From contig CAVRIV010000005.1 in assembly GCA_963721335.1 (NCBI GenBank), forward strand, positions 248,001 to 312,000: a DNA stretch of 64,000 nt, given 5' to 3'. The position numbers and the translations under genes are program-made. Positions 32,325 to 41,223 of the stretch are shown in pieces. Position 1 is the first letter of the stretch; each line of letters starts with the position of its first letter. The notes under the pieces were generated by a model. The model had not been told where the DNA came from, did no database searches, and was given only the letters and a program-made list of their open reading frames with translations. Source of the DNA: CAVXDY01 sp963721335 (GTDB lineage: Bacteria > Actinomycetota > Thermoleophilia > Miltoncostaeales > Miltoncostaeaceae).

Positions 32325-35215
32325 ATGAGCCACATGATCGGACGGGCCGTCGCCCTGGGCACGAGGGTCGGCCCGGATGCGACGCCTCCCACGGCGCCCG
32401 GCGTCTGGGAGCTCCCCGTCACGCCGGGGCCGGCGCTCTCGGGCGGGCTCCCACGGTTCGTGATCCTGCACTTCACGAACATGTCCTTCCCGACCGGCTC
32501 GCGGCTGGAGGTCGACGTCGGGTACGGGACCGACGTCTTCGACTCCGGGGCGGAGGGCTGGACGCGGCCGATCGACCCGGCGGGGGGGCCGATCGCCGTG
32601 CGCTACCGCGGCTCGGGCACGACCGGCGGCGCGACGCTCGCCGAGTACTGGAGCGGGGAGCCGACCCGGACCGGCAACCCGGGCGACTCGGTGGGCAGCC
32701 TCACCAACCCGGACGTCTTCCTGCACACCAGCCCCTACGTGGAGCCGACCTACGAGACCCGCCTCAAGTGCGGCGTCTTCGACTGGGAGAACGCCGCGTG
32801 CGCGGCGAGCGGCTCGGTGGAGGAGCAGGCCGCGCGCGCGGTCTGCGTGCTGGTGAGCGTTCACGTGCACCCGGACGGCAGCCGGGGCATGGGCAGCTGC
32901 AGCGGCACGCTCATCGGACCGGATCTCGTGCTGACCGCGCTGCACTGCGCCGGCACGCTCGAGGAGGCCTCGGGGTCCGTGTGCTTCGACTACCAGACGA
33001 CCTGCGCGGGCGGGCGCCCGACCGGGTACGCGCCCACCTTCCACAAGGTGATCCGCGCGGTCCGCCGGGGGAGCTGGGACTGGGCGGTGTTCCAGATCGC
33101 CACGCCTCCCGGCGGCCTCGGCATCACGCCCCGCCCGCTGCGCCCCGGGGCTCCGATGTTCGGCGAGGACGTGTTCGTCGTGCACCATCCCAACGGCGCG
33201 GTGAAGAAGCTCCAGCGCCGGACCCTGGGCGAGACCCTGGTCTCCCCCGCCGACGGCTTCGACTACGCCGGCGGGAGCTCGGGGTCGCCGCTCTTCGACG
33301 CCGCCGGGCGGGTGGTGGGCGGGGCGCTCTCGACCGGGCCGGTCGGCGGGAACCCCTGCAGCGCCGCCTACGTTCCGGGCACTCAGGTCCTGGCCGAGCT
33401 GTCGAACCCGCCGGCGCCCCCGGTGCCGTTCGACGTCGTGCTCGTGATGGACCGCTCCGGGAGCATGTCCGGCCCCGCGACGACGACGCCGGGGCGCACG
33501 AAGCTCCAGGAAGCGCGCGACGCCGCGTCGCTGTTCGTCCAGCTGGTGCGGGCCGGCGCCGGCCACCGGGTCGGCATGGTCTCCTTCAGCTCCAGCGCGA
33601 ACCGGCCGGCCGACTCGGCCCTCGCGCCCGTGGACGCCGCGAAGAAGAGCGAGCTCGTGGGGCCGGCGCCGTTCGTGACCGGCCGCATCGGGGCCCTCGC
33701 CGCCGGCGGGGTGACGAGCATCGGTGACGGAATCGCCGTCGCGACCGCCGAGCTCGCGCCGGGATCGGCCAACGCGCGGGCGATCCTGCTCCTCACCGAC
33801 GGCCTCCAGAACGCCCCGCCGATGATCGAGGCCGTCGAGGGCATGCTGGGCGACACGCGGCTCTTCGCGATCGGCTTCGGCGCGGAGGGGGACCTCGACG
33901 GACCGCTCCTCACGCGGATCGCGCGCGACCACCACGGCATCTACACGCGGGCGAGCGAGGGGCTCGCGCTGAAGAAGTTCTTCTCCCTTGCGTTCGGCAA
34001 CATCTTCGAGGCCGGAGCGCTGAGCGATCCCGACCAGGTCCTGGCGGCGGCGAGCCCCTCGACCGGCCCGACGTCCTTCGAGGTGTGCGGCGAGACGCGT
34101 CTCACGGTCGTCCTCGGGTGGAGCGACCCGGCGCAGCCGCTCGGCCTGTCGCTGCGGACACCGGCCGGGGCGACCGTCGGGCAGGGCAGCCCCGGGGTGG
34201 AGGGCGATCGCGGGGAGACGTGGCAGTTCCTCAAGGTCCCGCTGCCGTACGGGGCCGAGCAGGACGGGACCTGGCAGTGGCAGGCCGACCGCCTGGGCCT
34301 GGGCGAGCTGTCCCCCCGCCCGCCGATGTCCGCCTCTTCGTCAACGTGATCGCCGAGGGCGGCCCGCGGCTCGAGCCCGTGGTTCCCGTGCGGCGCATCT
34401 ACACCGGGGATCCCCTGAACCCGCGGGTGGCGCTTCGCGACGTCGACGGCACGGCGCCGCCGGCCTCGATCGAGCTGGACATCGAGGCGCCGGCCGAGGC
34501 CATCGGCGCGGCCGTCGCGGCGGCCGGCCTCGCCGCGCCCACCGTCGGAGGCGATCCGCTGAGCGCCTTTCGCGCCACGCTCCGGGCCCTCGGCGGTCCG
34601 TCGGGCGGATTCGAGCCGTCGTCGACGCGCGCGACGGTGCCGCTCTTCGACGACGGGGCTCACGACGACGGCGCCATGGAGCGGGACGGGGTCTTCGGCA
34701 ACCCGCTCCCCGACATCACGCGCTACGAGGGCACCTACCGCTTCCACGCCCGCGCGCGCTTCGGACCCGACTGCGGCCGCCGCGAGGCCCTGTGGTCGAT
34801 CTACGTCGAGCTCGGAATCGACGCGGGCCGCACCACCGTCGAGGTCCGCGGCGCGGCCGACGCCCCGGGCGGGGGCCGGAGCGCGACGATGGTCATCACG
34901 CCCGCCGATCGATACGGCAGCCCGCTCGGCCCCGGGCGGGGCGACGCCTTCACCCTGAGCGGAGGCCCCGGGACGACGGTCGTGGGGCCGGTCCGAGACT
35001 CCGGCGACGGCACCTACGAGGCGGACGTCGTGTGGTCGCCGGGCGCCGGCGCCCAGCCCGGAGTCGTGGTGACCCAGCCCGACCGCCCCGCCGTCCCGCT
35101 GCAGCCGCCGGCGCCGGCGGGCGGGGCCGCCGGCTGCCCGCGCCTGCTGTGCCTGTTCCTCGCGGTCGCCCTCGTGGTGGCGATCATCGTGGTGATCCTG
35201 CTCGCCGTGACGTAG
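32325..35215 (+). CDS. Trypsin-like protease / von Willebrand A fusion with C-terminal membrane anchor
   Basis: The N-terminal ~150 residues are beta-rich (LPRFVILHFTNMSFPTGSRLEVDVGYG). A chymotrypsin-fold protease follows (~165-365) with the triad LTALHCAG (His), SWDWAVFQ (Asp) and GGSSGSPLFD (Ser). A vWA domain follows (~370-560) with an intact MIDAS start DRSGSMSG and later LLTDGLQ. Further beta domains lead to a terminal helix (LLCLFLAVALVVAIIVVILLAVT). One shift near 34315 in a C-rich run splits the protein before DVRLFVNV; joined, it is ~963 residues. ATG 32325 follows GGAGAGCCC and has no signal peptide. A large hairpin follows the stop. Confidence 0.78.
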
Positions 35216-35245
35216 CGCACGCCTACGGCCGATCCCGCCCTGCGC

Positions 35246-35286
35246 TGAGGAGGCGGCGACTCCCCCGCGGGGTTGCCGCCGCCTCA
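35246..35286. terminator. Bidirectional terminator hairpin
   Basis: TGAGG-GGCGGC (35246-35257) pairs with GCCGCC-CCTCA (35275-35286), with one internal mismatch and an inner CCCC/GGGG stem. It lies in the 99-nt gap between convergent genes. Confidence 0.55.
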
Positions 35287-35314
35287 TGCCGCCGTCGCGA
35301 TCAGCGCCGCCCTC

Positions 35315-36088
35315 TCAGACCCCCTCCTCGCCGCCTCCCTCATTCGAGCGCTCGGCGTCTTCGCCGGCCTCGCGAGCGTGCTCCTCGCCCTCCGCCACCG
35401 CGGCCGTGGCGGCCTTCACCGTCTCGCCACCCCGCTCGACGACCTCCTGGCCCAGCTCCGCGCCGCGCTGCTTCACGTCGTCGGCGACCGCACCGAGGTG
35501 CTCGTCCTCCACCTGGGTGGAGGGAAGGAGCGCGCCGGCGGCCACCCCGAGGACCAGCGCTCCGATGGCGAGTCCGACCGGGTTCGAGCGCGCGAACGTC
35601 ACGGCCTGGCGGCCACCGGTGCGGACGTCGTCCGTGGAGGGAAGACGCTCCGCGACCTTTCCGCCGGCGTCACCGACCGCCGCGACGGCCGACCCCGCGG
35701 CCCCGGCGGCCGACCCCGCGGCATCGGAGACCGTCCCGGCCACCGAGCTGGCGCCCTGCGAGACCGACTCCACCACCGAGCCGGCGCGCTCGCCGGCCGA
35801 TCCGGCGCCCGATGCCACCGACTCCTTGGCCGAGCCGGCACGCCCGCCGATCGTCGATGCGACGGAGCTCAGGCGATCGGTGAGAGACCCCGACGAGCGG
35901 TGCGAGGCGCTCCCGGTCGAGGACGATCCCGACCCGACGCGCTCCCGAACCACGCCCGCGGTCTCCCGCATGATGTCGCGCGCGCGCGCCGGGACGTCCG
36001 CCTTCCACCCGATGGCCTCGGCGGTGTCGCGCAGCCGCCCCCGGGTGCCCTCGATGTCCCGCCGGATCTCGGCGATGTCACGAGCCAT
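35315..36088 (-). CDS. DUF3618-domain membrane protein
   Basis: The 257-residue protein starts with a DUF3618 segment (MARDIAEIRRDIEGTRGRLRDTAEAIGWKADVP). A long Ser/Ala/Gly-rich low-complexity region follows (~60-165). One membrane helix (NPVGLAIGALVLGVAAGALLP) and an acidic coiled tail end it. ATG 36088 follows GGGGAGGAG and lies 11 nt inside the end of the upstream gene. DUF3618 proteins occur beside holin-like membrane proteins in actinobacterial envelope-stress operons; the biochemical role is unknown. Confidence 0.75.
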   Translation of the reverse strand: MARDIAEIRRDIEGTRGRLRDTAEAIGWKADVPARARDIMRETAGVVRERVGSGSSSTGSASHRSSGSLTDRLSSVASTIGGRAGSAKESVASGAGSAGERAGSVVESVSQGASSVAGTVSDAAGSAAGAAGSAVAAVGDAGGKVAERLPSTDDVRTGGRQAVTFARSNPVGLAIGALVLGVAAGALLPSTQVEDEHLGAVADDVKQRGAELGQEVVERGGETVKAATAAVAEGEEHAREAGEDAERSNEGGGEEGV

Positions 36089-36518
36089 TGCTCTCCTCCC
36101 CATTGCTGGACCGACCGGTCTGGATCCCCTCCTGCACCGCCTCGATGTCCCGCCGGACCCCCGCCAACGCCCGTTCGGGCACCGGTGGCGCGAGAGCCTT
36201 CAGCCGCGCCCGGCCCATCAGCCCGAGAACGCCCGCGAGCAGCAGAAGGGCGCCCCCGACGATCAGCGCGGCGAGCCACGTGTCCATGGCGAGGGCCAGG
36301 GCGGCGATCGCACAGGCGGTCAGCGCGCCGAGACCCGCGAGGGCCAGCACGGCCGCCGCGCCGAACAGCCCCGCGCCCCTGCCGGCGCGCGACACCTGCT
36401 CACCGATCTCGGCGCGGGCGAGCTCGATCTCCTGGCTCACGAGGGTGGTGGACTCCTCGACGAAGCTGCCGAGGAGATCCCCGATGGGGCGCTTCCTCAT
36501 CCGGGTGGCGTCGCTCAT
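36078..36518 (-). CDS. Holin-X / DUF1469-type membrane protein
   Basis: The 146-residue protein has an amphipathic N-terminus (PIGDLLGSFVEESTTLVSQEIELARAEIGEQV), then two adjacent membrane helices (AGLFGAAAVLALAGLGALTACAIAALALAM and WLAALIVGGALLLLAGVLGLMG). This is the putative actinobacterial holin-X family. The name comes from sequence resemblance only; nothing phage-like is nearby. It overlaps both neighbours (ATGA at its start; 11 nt at its end). Confidence 0.78.
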   Translation of the reverse strand: MSDATRMRKRPIGDLLGSFVEESTTLVSQEIELARAEIGEQVSRAGRGAGLFGAAAVLALAGLGALTACAIAALALAMDTWLAALIVGGALLLLAGVLGLMGRARLKALAPPVPERALAGVRRDIEAVQEGIQTGRSSNGEESNGS

Positions 36519-37024
36519 GGCGTCGCCCCCCCGCTGCGGCCGCTCGGCTCGGAGGCCTTGAGGAGCCTCCCGGCCATGATCCCGGCGACCGCGGCCCCGG
36601 CCACGACCACCGCGGGCCGGCGCCGGCTGAAGCTCCGGACGTCCTCGAGGATCCGGTCCGTGTCGGACTCACGGAGGTACGCGGCGAACCGCTCGATGCG
36701 CTCGGCCGCGTCGTCGGCGAGCCGGGCCGGGCCGTCGCGGCCCTTGTCGCGCAGGCCCTGGGCGATGTCGCGGACGTCCCCCGCGGCGCTGCCCACGCGG
36801 TCACCCGCCTGCGTGGAGCGCCGGTCGAGCTCCTCACGTGCCCGCGAGCCGGCCTCGCTCACGGCCTGGGCCCCGGCCTCCTTGGCCTCGTCCACGGCGG
36901 TGGCGCCGACCGCCGCGATGCCGCCGGATCGGTCCTCCGGTTCTGCCGGTGCCGGTCCGCCGCCGGACGACGGGACCATGGGGGCCCCCGCCGGCCGGAT
37001 CACCTTCTCATGCTCCTCTGCCAC
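36515..37024 (-). CDS. Membrane-anchored helical protein, first gene of envelope operon
   Basis: GTG 37024 follows GGAGATCGC. The 169-residue protein has a Pro/Gly-rich N-terminus, long Ala/Arg/Glu-rich helices (EAKEAGAQAVSEAGSRAREELDRRS, GLRDKGRDGPARLADDAAERIERFAAYLRE) and one C-terminal membrane helix (RPAVVVAGAAVAGIMAGRLL). Helical proteins of this sort accompany holin-X and DUF3618 in three-gene operons. The stop overlaps the holin-like gene by ATGA. Confidence 0.65.
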   Translation of the reverse strand: MAEEHEKVIRPAGAPMVPSSGGGPAPAEPEDRSGGIAAVGATAVDEAKEAGAQAVSEAGSRAREELDRRSTQAGDRVGSAAGDVRDIAQGLRDKGRDGPARLADDAAERIERFAAYLRESDTDRILEDVRSFSRRRPAVVVAGAAVAGIMAGRLLKASEPSGRSGGATP

Positions 37025-37148
37025 GCGATCTCCTTCGTCGTGAATGCTGGGCTGGTCGCACGTACCCGTGGCGAGAGAGGCCAAACGCGAGGACGAGCTG
37101 GGGCGCGGAGGGCGAGACAGGACCCCGCCGCGGCCAACGGCGGCCAGG

Positions 37149-37180
37149 GGGTCGCCCGCGGACGATGCCGCGGGCGACCC
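37149..37180 (-). terminator. Terminator hairpin, perfect 13-bp stem
   Basis: GGGTCGCCCGCGG (37149-37161) pairs with CCGCGGGCGACCC (37168-37180) around ACGATG. It begins 12 nt past the stop of the minus-strand manganese catalase gene. Confidence 0.65.
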
Positions 37181-37191
37181 GAGGCGATCGA

Positions 37192-38193
37192 CTACTTCGC
37201 GGCCCTCCGCGGCTTCGCCGCCCGCTTGGCGGGCTTGCGCTTCTTGCCGGTGGCCGGCGGCTTCGCCACGACCCCCGTCGGGGCTTTCGGCAGACCCGCC
37301 GAGGCTCGGAGCCGGGCCGCGATCTCGGCGATCTCCTCCGGAGCGTAGTCGGGTGCGAAGACCGCCGACTGGGGCGGGAGGTCGTGGGCGGGGAACCCCG
37401 GGGGAGCCTGGTCGACGACCTCGAGGTCCTCGCCGGTCTCCGGGTGCGGCCCGTTGAAGACCGCCGCGATCTCGAGGTAGTCGTCGGGGGAGAACCGGTA
37501 GATCCGGCGGTGGTCGCCGCGCGCGATGTGCGGGCGGCACTCGGGGATCTTGTCCGTGGGGATGCGCGGCGAGGGGAACATCTTCATCAGGTCGGCGCCG
37601 GTGAGGTTCTCGAGCGCGCGGGCGTAGGCGATCTGGTGGACCCCTCCGCGCACGAGCAGGTAGCCGAGCAGCGCCTTCGCGGCCGGGTGCGCGCTCATCT
37701 CGTAGACCTTCAGCTTGTTGTTGCGGGCTCCGGTCTCGAGGAAGAAGTTGTGGGTCAGGTCCTCCACCAGGTCGCCGGAGGAGAACACGTAGTCGCCGTT
37801 CCAGGGCTTGCCCATGGAGTCCTGGACCAGGGTGCCCTGACCGCCGGCGATGAAGTGCTGGGCGTTGCGAAAGCCGGTCACGTCGGCGAGCGCGCCGTCG
37901 GCGTAGGCCGGCGCGTCGCCCGTCGGGGACGCCCCGGTGAGCATGGTGTTGATGGTCGCCGCCACCAGCTCGATGTGCCCGAACTCCTCGGCGGCGATGT
38001 TCGCCACCAGGTCGTAGAAGGGCCGCGCCTTCTGACGCCCACGGAAGTTGAACGACTGGAAGGTGTAGTTCATGAAGGTGGACATCTCGCCGAAGCGCCC
38101 ACCCAGCAGCTCCTGGACGACGGACGCTCCGTTCGGATCCGGGTCGGAGGGTGGCGGGAGCTCGATGCCGAGACGGTCGATGCGAAGGATCAT
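37192..38193 (-). CDS. Manganese catalase
   Basis: The 333-residue protein matches dimanganese catalases. It has the ferritin-like bundle with metal-ligand segments LLGGRFGEMSTFMNYTFQSFNFRG, NIAAEEFGHIELVAATINTML and LVEDLTHNFFLETGARNNKLKVYEMSAHPAAKALL. The family also shows YADGALADVTGFRNAQHFIAGG. It decomposes hydrogen peroxide in the cytosol. The C-terminus is a Lys/Ala/Pro-rich basic tail (AKPPATGKKRKPAKRAAKP), longer than usual, which may bind DNA or polyanions; this is inference. It lies next to the envelope-stress operon and is divergent from the secreted-protein pair. Confidence 0.9.
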   Translation of the reverse strand: MILRIDRLGIELPPPSDPDPNGASVVQELLGGRFGEMSTFMNYTFQSFNFRGRQKARPFYDLVANIAAEEFGHIELVAATINTMLTGASPTGDAPAYADGALADVTGFRNAQHFIAGGQGTLVQDSMGKPWNGDYVFSSGDLVEDLTHNFFLETGARNNKLKVYEMSAHPAAKALLGYLLVRGGVHQIAYARALENLTGADLMKMFPSPRIPTDKIPECRPHIARGDHRRIYRFSPDDYLEIAAVFNGPHPETGEDLEVVDQAPPGFPAHDLPPQSAVFAPDYAPEEIAEIAARLRASAGLPKAPTGVVAKPPATGKKRKPAKRAAKPRRAAK

Positions 38194-38313
38194 GGGTCTC
38201 CTTTGGGCGGGTGTGCGCCGTCAGTACCCCGGATGACCTGTCGCAACCACGCCGGCGTCCGGGAGCTCCCGCGGGCGCTCTGACGCACCTGCTCCAGGAC
38301 GGACGTAGATCCT

Positions 38314-38350
38314 CACAAATCTTGTGTAACGGGCGAGCCGGACGTAGAGT
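38314..38350 (+). promoter_or_regulatory. Promoter with overlapping CACAA-ATC-TTGTG palindrome
   Basis: TTGTGT (38322-38327) and TAGAGT (38345-38350) are exactly 17 nt apart, a good -35/-10 pair for the gene at 38433. The inverted repeat CACAA/TTGTG (38314-38326) overlaps the -35, as a repressor site would. CGGACGTAGA occurs twice (38300-38309 and 38339-38348). Confidence 0.5.
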
Positions 38351-38432
38351 GACGCACTTTTCGTCGATCTCGCTGAGGCGGACACGCGTGACTCCGGATT
38401 GGTCGAAGGCGGCTCGGTCGTCCCGTTCGAGG

Positions 38433-40004
38433 ATGAAGGCTCTCGTCGTCGGGCTGATCGCCCTCACGGCCCTGGCCGCGCCCACCTCGGCGGGGGCCTT
38501 CTTCAACAACACCGACGTCAACGTCAACGCCATCCCGCGGCTCCCCTGCAAAGAGAGGCCCCTCCCCACCGAGGACGTCTGGTGCGGAAAGTGGGAGACC
38601 GATCAACCCGTGGGCCCGCTGGCCACCTTCGAGTCCCTCGGGGCGATCACCCTCGACTCGATCTCCATCCCGCAGGCCCAGGCCGTCGAGGGGAAGCCGT
38701 TCGGGGCGTTCAACTACACGAGCAAGTGCTCCGCCGACGCGCACAACTACGCCGGAAGCTACCGGGGCTCCGGGTCCACGGCCGGCGAGGCCGGCCGGAT
38801 CCTCGCCTGCGCGGACGGTACGACGCTCCACGGCACCTACCGCACGTCGGAGCTCGAGAACGCGGGCAACACCTTCCCCGGATCCGGTTTCCGAAGCGGG
38901 GAGTTCACGATCACCCACAACCTGCGCGGAGCGGCGGCGGCGTTCACGGGCACGATCCTGCAGCATTTCTCCGCGACCGTCCCCTGGACGGGCCGGTGCA
39001 CCGTGCCGACCTGCCAGGCCGAGCTCCCCCCTCAACCGCCGATCGTCGGGCCACCGCTCTTCCGCATACGGGGCTTCAGCAGCTCGCCTGAGATCCGATC
39101 GGCGGCCGACGGCGTCACCCGCCGGATGGAGGTCGGATGGCTGGTCGGCGCCGGGGACCGCCTCACCGCGGCCGGCTCCCTGAGGATCAATGGGCGGGCC
39201 TTCATCCTGCTCGAGGCGGTCGCGGGGGGCGCGAGGTTCGAGGTCAAGGGGACCGCCGTCCAGGACGCGAGGGGCAACAGCATCGCGACGCCTGCGGTCT
39301 TCGAGGCGGAGGAGACACCGATCCTCCGTCAGGGCGAGGCGACGGTCACCACCGCCGGCGCGCAGACGCGGGCGCGGAGCGCCGCGATCCAGGGCGCCGA
39401 GCTCCTGACGCCGGTGTCGCGGGTCTCCATGAGCGGGGGCGTCGCAACCGTGACGCACGACCCGCGGCGGCGCCTCACGACGGTGGGCAACGTTCGCGGG
39501 AGCGCCTCCGTGACGCCCGTCAACCGGGGGCTCAGGGGGCTCAAGCTGGCTCCCGGCCGGGGCGTGGAGGTCACGCGGAACTCGATCAGCCCCCCGTTCG
39601 CGCTCGTGCCCGGCGGATCGGGCACCCCGGATCTGCGCACGTTCATCCCCAGCCCCCGCGAGGTCCGGGCCGGCCCGGCGATCGCCACGGCGCCCTCCCG
39701 GCTCTCCCTGCGGTCCCTGCGCGGCTCGAAGTGCGTCCGCGTCGGCGTGACGAGCGCGCGCCCCGCCCGCGTGCTGGTGACGATCTTCAGCGGCAAGCGC
39801 AGCGTCCGCCTCTTCGGGCAGCGCCTCGTGATCTTCACCGCGGCGGGCCGTACGAGCACCTGCATCCCGGTGCCCGCGCGGGCCCGCACGTTCGACGTGC
39901 GGACCCCCCTGAGATTCGCGGTCGGCTACGCCCTCGGCGCCCGGGCCCGCTCCGGGGAGCGCCCCACACGGCCGGTGGTCCGGCCGATCGCCCTCGTGCC
40001 ATGA
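38433..40004 (+). CDS. Secreted FecR-like protein with Cys-pair C-terminal domain
   Basis: A signal peptide (ALVVGLIALTALAAPTSAGA) is followed by a ~180-residue beta domain with several Cys (IPRLPCKERP, VWCGKWET, SKCSADAHNYAG, RCTVPTCQAE). A FecR-like middle follows (VGWLVGAGDRLTAAGSLRINGRAFILLE). The C-terminal ~110 residues (LSLRSLRGSKCVRV, RLFGQRLVIF, TCIPVPARARTFDVRTPL, RPVVRPIALVP) are strongly similar to the end of the next protein. ATG 38433 is in a GAGGATG context. The stop overlaps the following start by ATGA. The intact 523-residue frame suggests a surface-located pair; no enzymatic motif is seen. Confidence 0.7.
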   Translation: MKALVVGLIALTALAAPTSAGAFFNNTDVNVNAIPRLPCKERPLPTEDVWCGKWETDQPVGPLATFESLGAITLDSISIPQAQAVEGKPFGAFNYTSKCSADAHNYAGSYRGSGSTAGEAGRILACADGTTLHGTYRTSELENAGNTFPGSGFRSGEFTITHNLRGAAAAFTGTILQHFSATVPWTGRCTVPTCQAELPPQPPIVGPPLFRIRGFSSSPEIRSAADGVTRRMEVGWLVGAGDRLTAAGSLRINGRAFILLEAVAGGARFEVKGTAVQDARGNSIATPAVFEAEETPILRQGEATVTTAGAQTRARSAAIQGAELLTPVSRVSMSGGVATVTHDPRRRLTTVGNVRGSASVTPVNRGLRGLKLAPGRGVEVTRNSISPPFALVPGGSGTPDLRTFIPSPREVRAGPAIATAPSRLSLRSLRGSKCVRVGVTSARPARVLVTIFSGKRSVRLFGQRLVIFTAAGRTSTCIPVPARARTFDVRTPLRFAVGYALGARARSGERPTRPVVRPIALVP

Positions 40005-41122
40005 GTACCGCCGTGCGCCGGCACGCGTTGCTCTTCCTCCTCGCCGCCCTCGCGGTCGGCCTCGTGGCGCCCGCGTTGGGCGCGGCCCTTCCGGCCAACC
40101 CCTGGACAGGGCGGTGGCAGTCGGGCTCGGACGTCATCACGCTCAGCCAGGCCGGGTCCCAGATCAGCGGTACCGGCCCGTGTCCGGGAACGACGAATCC
40201 GGCAGTGACCTACAGCGCCAGCGCCTCGGCCGACAACACGACCGCGAACTTCGCCTACGCGAGCTCCGTCTGCACCGGGACGGGCGGGACGTTCACCGGG
40301 ACCCTCGCCGCCAACGGGCAGACCATCAGCGGGAGCGGCGTCACCCAGTTCGGTACGGGTTTCAGCTTCTCGTGGACCTACGTGGGGGGCGGAACGGAGC
40401 CCCGGTCGACCCCGCCGCCGCCCCCACCACCGCCAGCCCAGAGCTGTCCGGGCGGTCCCTGGAGCGGTCAGTGGGGGGAGTCCTCGAGCGCGTTGACCCT
40501 GGTGCAGAGCGGCCAGACGGTGAACGGGACCTATCCCCTCGACGTCGTGGGGCGCCCGGGAGGAACGGTCATCGGCACGGTCTCAGGGCAGACCCTCACC
40601 GGGACCTGGAGACAACCCTCGGGGGTCGGCACGTTCTCGTACACCCTTGCCCCGGGGGGCCGATCGTACAGCGGCAGCAACACGACGGCCGACGGCACGA
40701 TCACGCCGACGACGGCCAGCTTCATCGGCTGCCCCTCGCCCGGCCCCAACCTCCAGTCCACCATCCCCAACCCGCAGACGTTGACCAACGGCCCCACCAC
40801 CATGGTCGCGCCGGGGACGATCTCGCTGCGCTCCCTGAAGCGCTCGAAGTGCGTGCTGGTCAAGGTGGCGAGCAACCGGCCGGCCCGCATCCTGGTCAGC
40901 ATCTTCAGCGGCCGGCGGAGCATCCGCCTGTTCGGCCAGAAGCTCGTGGTCTTCCTCGCCCCCGGCCGCAGGCAGCCGTGCATCCCGGTGCCCTTCCGGG
41001 CCCGCACGTTCAACGTCCGCACCCCTCTCAACATCGCCCTCGGCTACACGGCCGGCGCCCGTCCGCAGCGCGGCGGGCGCAAGCCCAAGCCGGTCGTCAG
41101 GCCCATCCGCCTGGTGCCCTAG
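40001..41122 (+). CDS. Secreted beta-domain protein sharing C-terminal domain with upstream gene
   Basis: The 373-residue protein has a signal peptide (ALLFLLAALAVGLVAPALGAA). Two similar Thr/Gly/Ser-rich beta domains follow (NPWTGRWQSGSDVITLSQAGSQISGTG and GGPWSGQWGESSSALTLVQSGQTVNGTYP), separated by an eight-Pro linker. The C-terminal ~110-residue domain (ISLRSLKRSKCVLV, RLFGQKLVVF, PCIPVPFRARTFNVRTPL, KPVVRPIRLVP) is about two-thirds identical to the upstream protein's end by my hand alignment. WxGxWxS-type domains of this sort resemble avidin/lipocalin-like or DUF-type carbohydrate-associated folds, but I cannot assign one. It is coupled to the upstream gene by ATGA. Confidence 0.7.
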   Translation: MSTAVRRHALLFLLAALAVGLVAPALGAALPANPWTGRWQSGSDVITLSQAGSQISGTGPCPGTTNPAVTYSASASADNTTANFAYASSVCTGTGGTFTGTLAANGQTISGSGVTQFGTGFSFSWTYVGGGTEPRSTPPPPPPPPAQSCPGGPWSGQWGESSSALTLVQSGQTVNGTYPLDVVGRPGGTVIGTVSGQTLTGTWRQPSGVGTFSYTLAPGGRSYSGSNTTADGTITPTTASFIGCPSPGPNLQSTIPNPQTLTNGPTTMVAPGTISLRSLKRSKCVLVKVASNRPARILVSIFSGRRSIRLFGQKLVVFLAPGRRQPCIPVPFRARTFNVRTPLNIALGYTAGARPQRGGRKPKPVVRPIRLVP

Positions 41123-41223
41123 GCGATCGGCCGCCGGCGATCCCCGCCGAAGGGCCTCTGCGAGGGCGACGGGGTCGTCGCAATACTTTGCAGGCGATCA
41201 GACCCCGAACGCGGAGGCGACTC

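Noticed and set aside
31170..33935. Long minus-strand frame opposite the ATL-AlkA and protease genes
   Set aside because: Low-complexity Arg/Gly/Ala translation and no domain; the plus strand has intact catalytic motifs.
36078..36518. Possible prophage because of a holin-like protein
   Set aside because: No phage structural, integrase or lysis genes nearby; holin-X proteins of this kind are chromosomal in actinobacteria.
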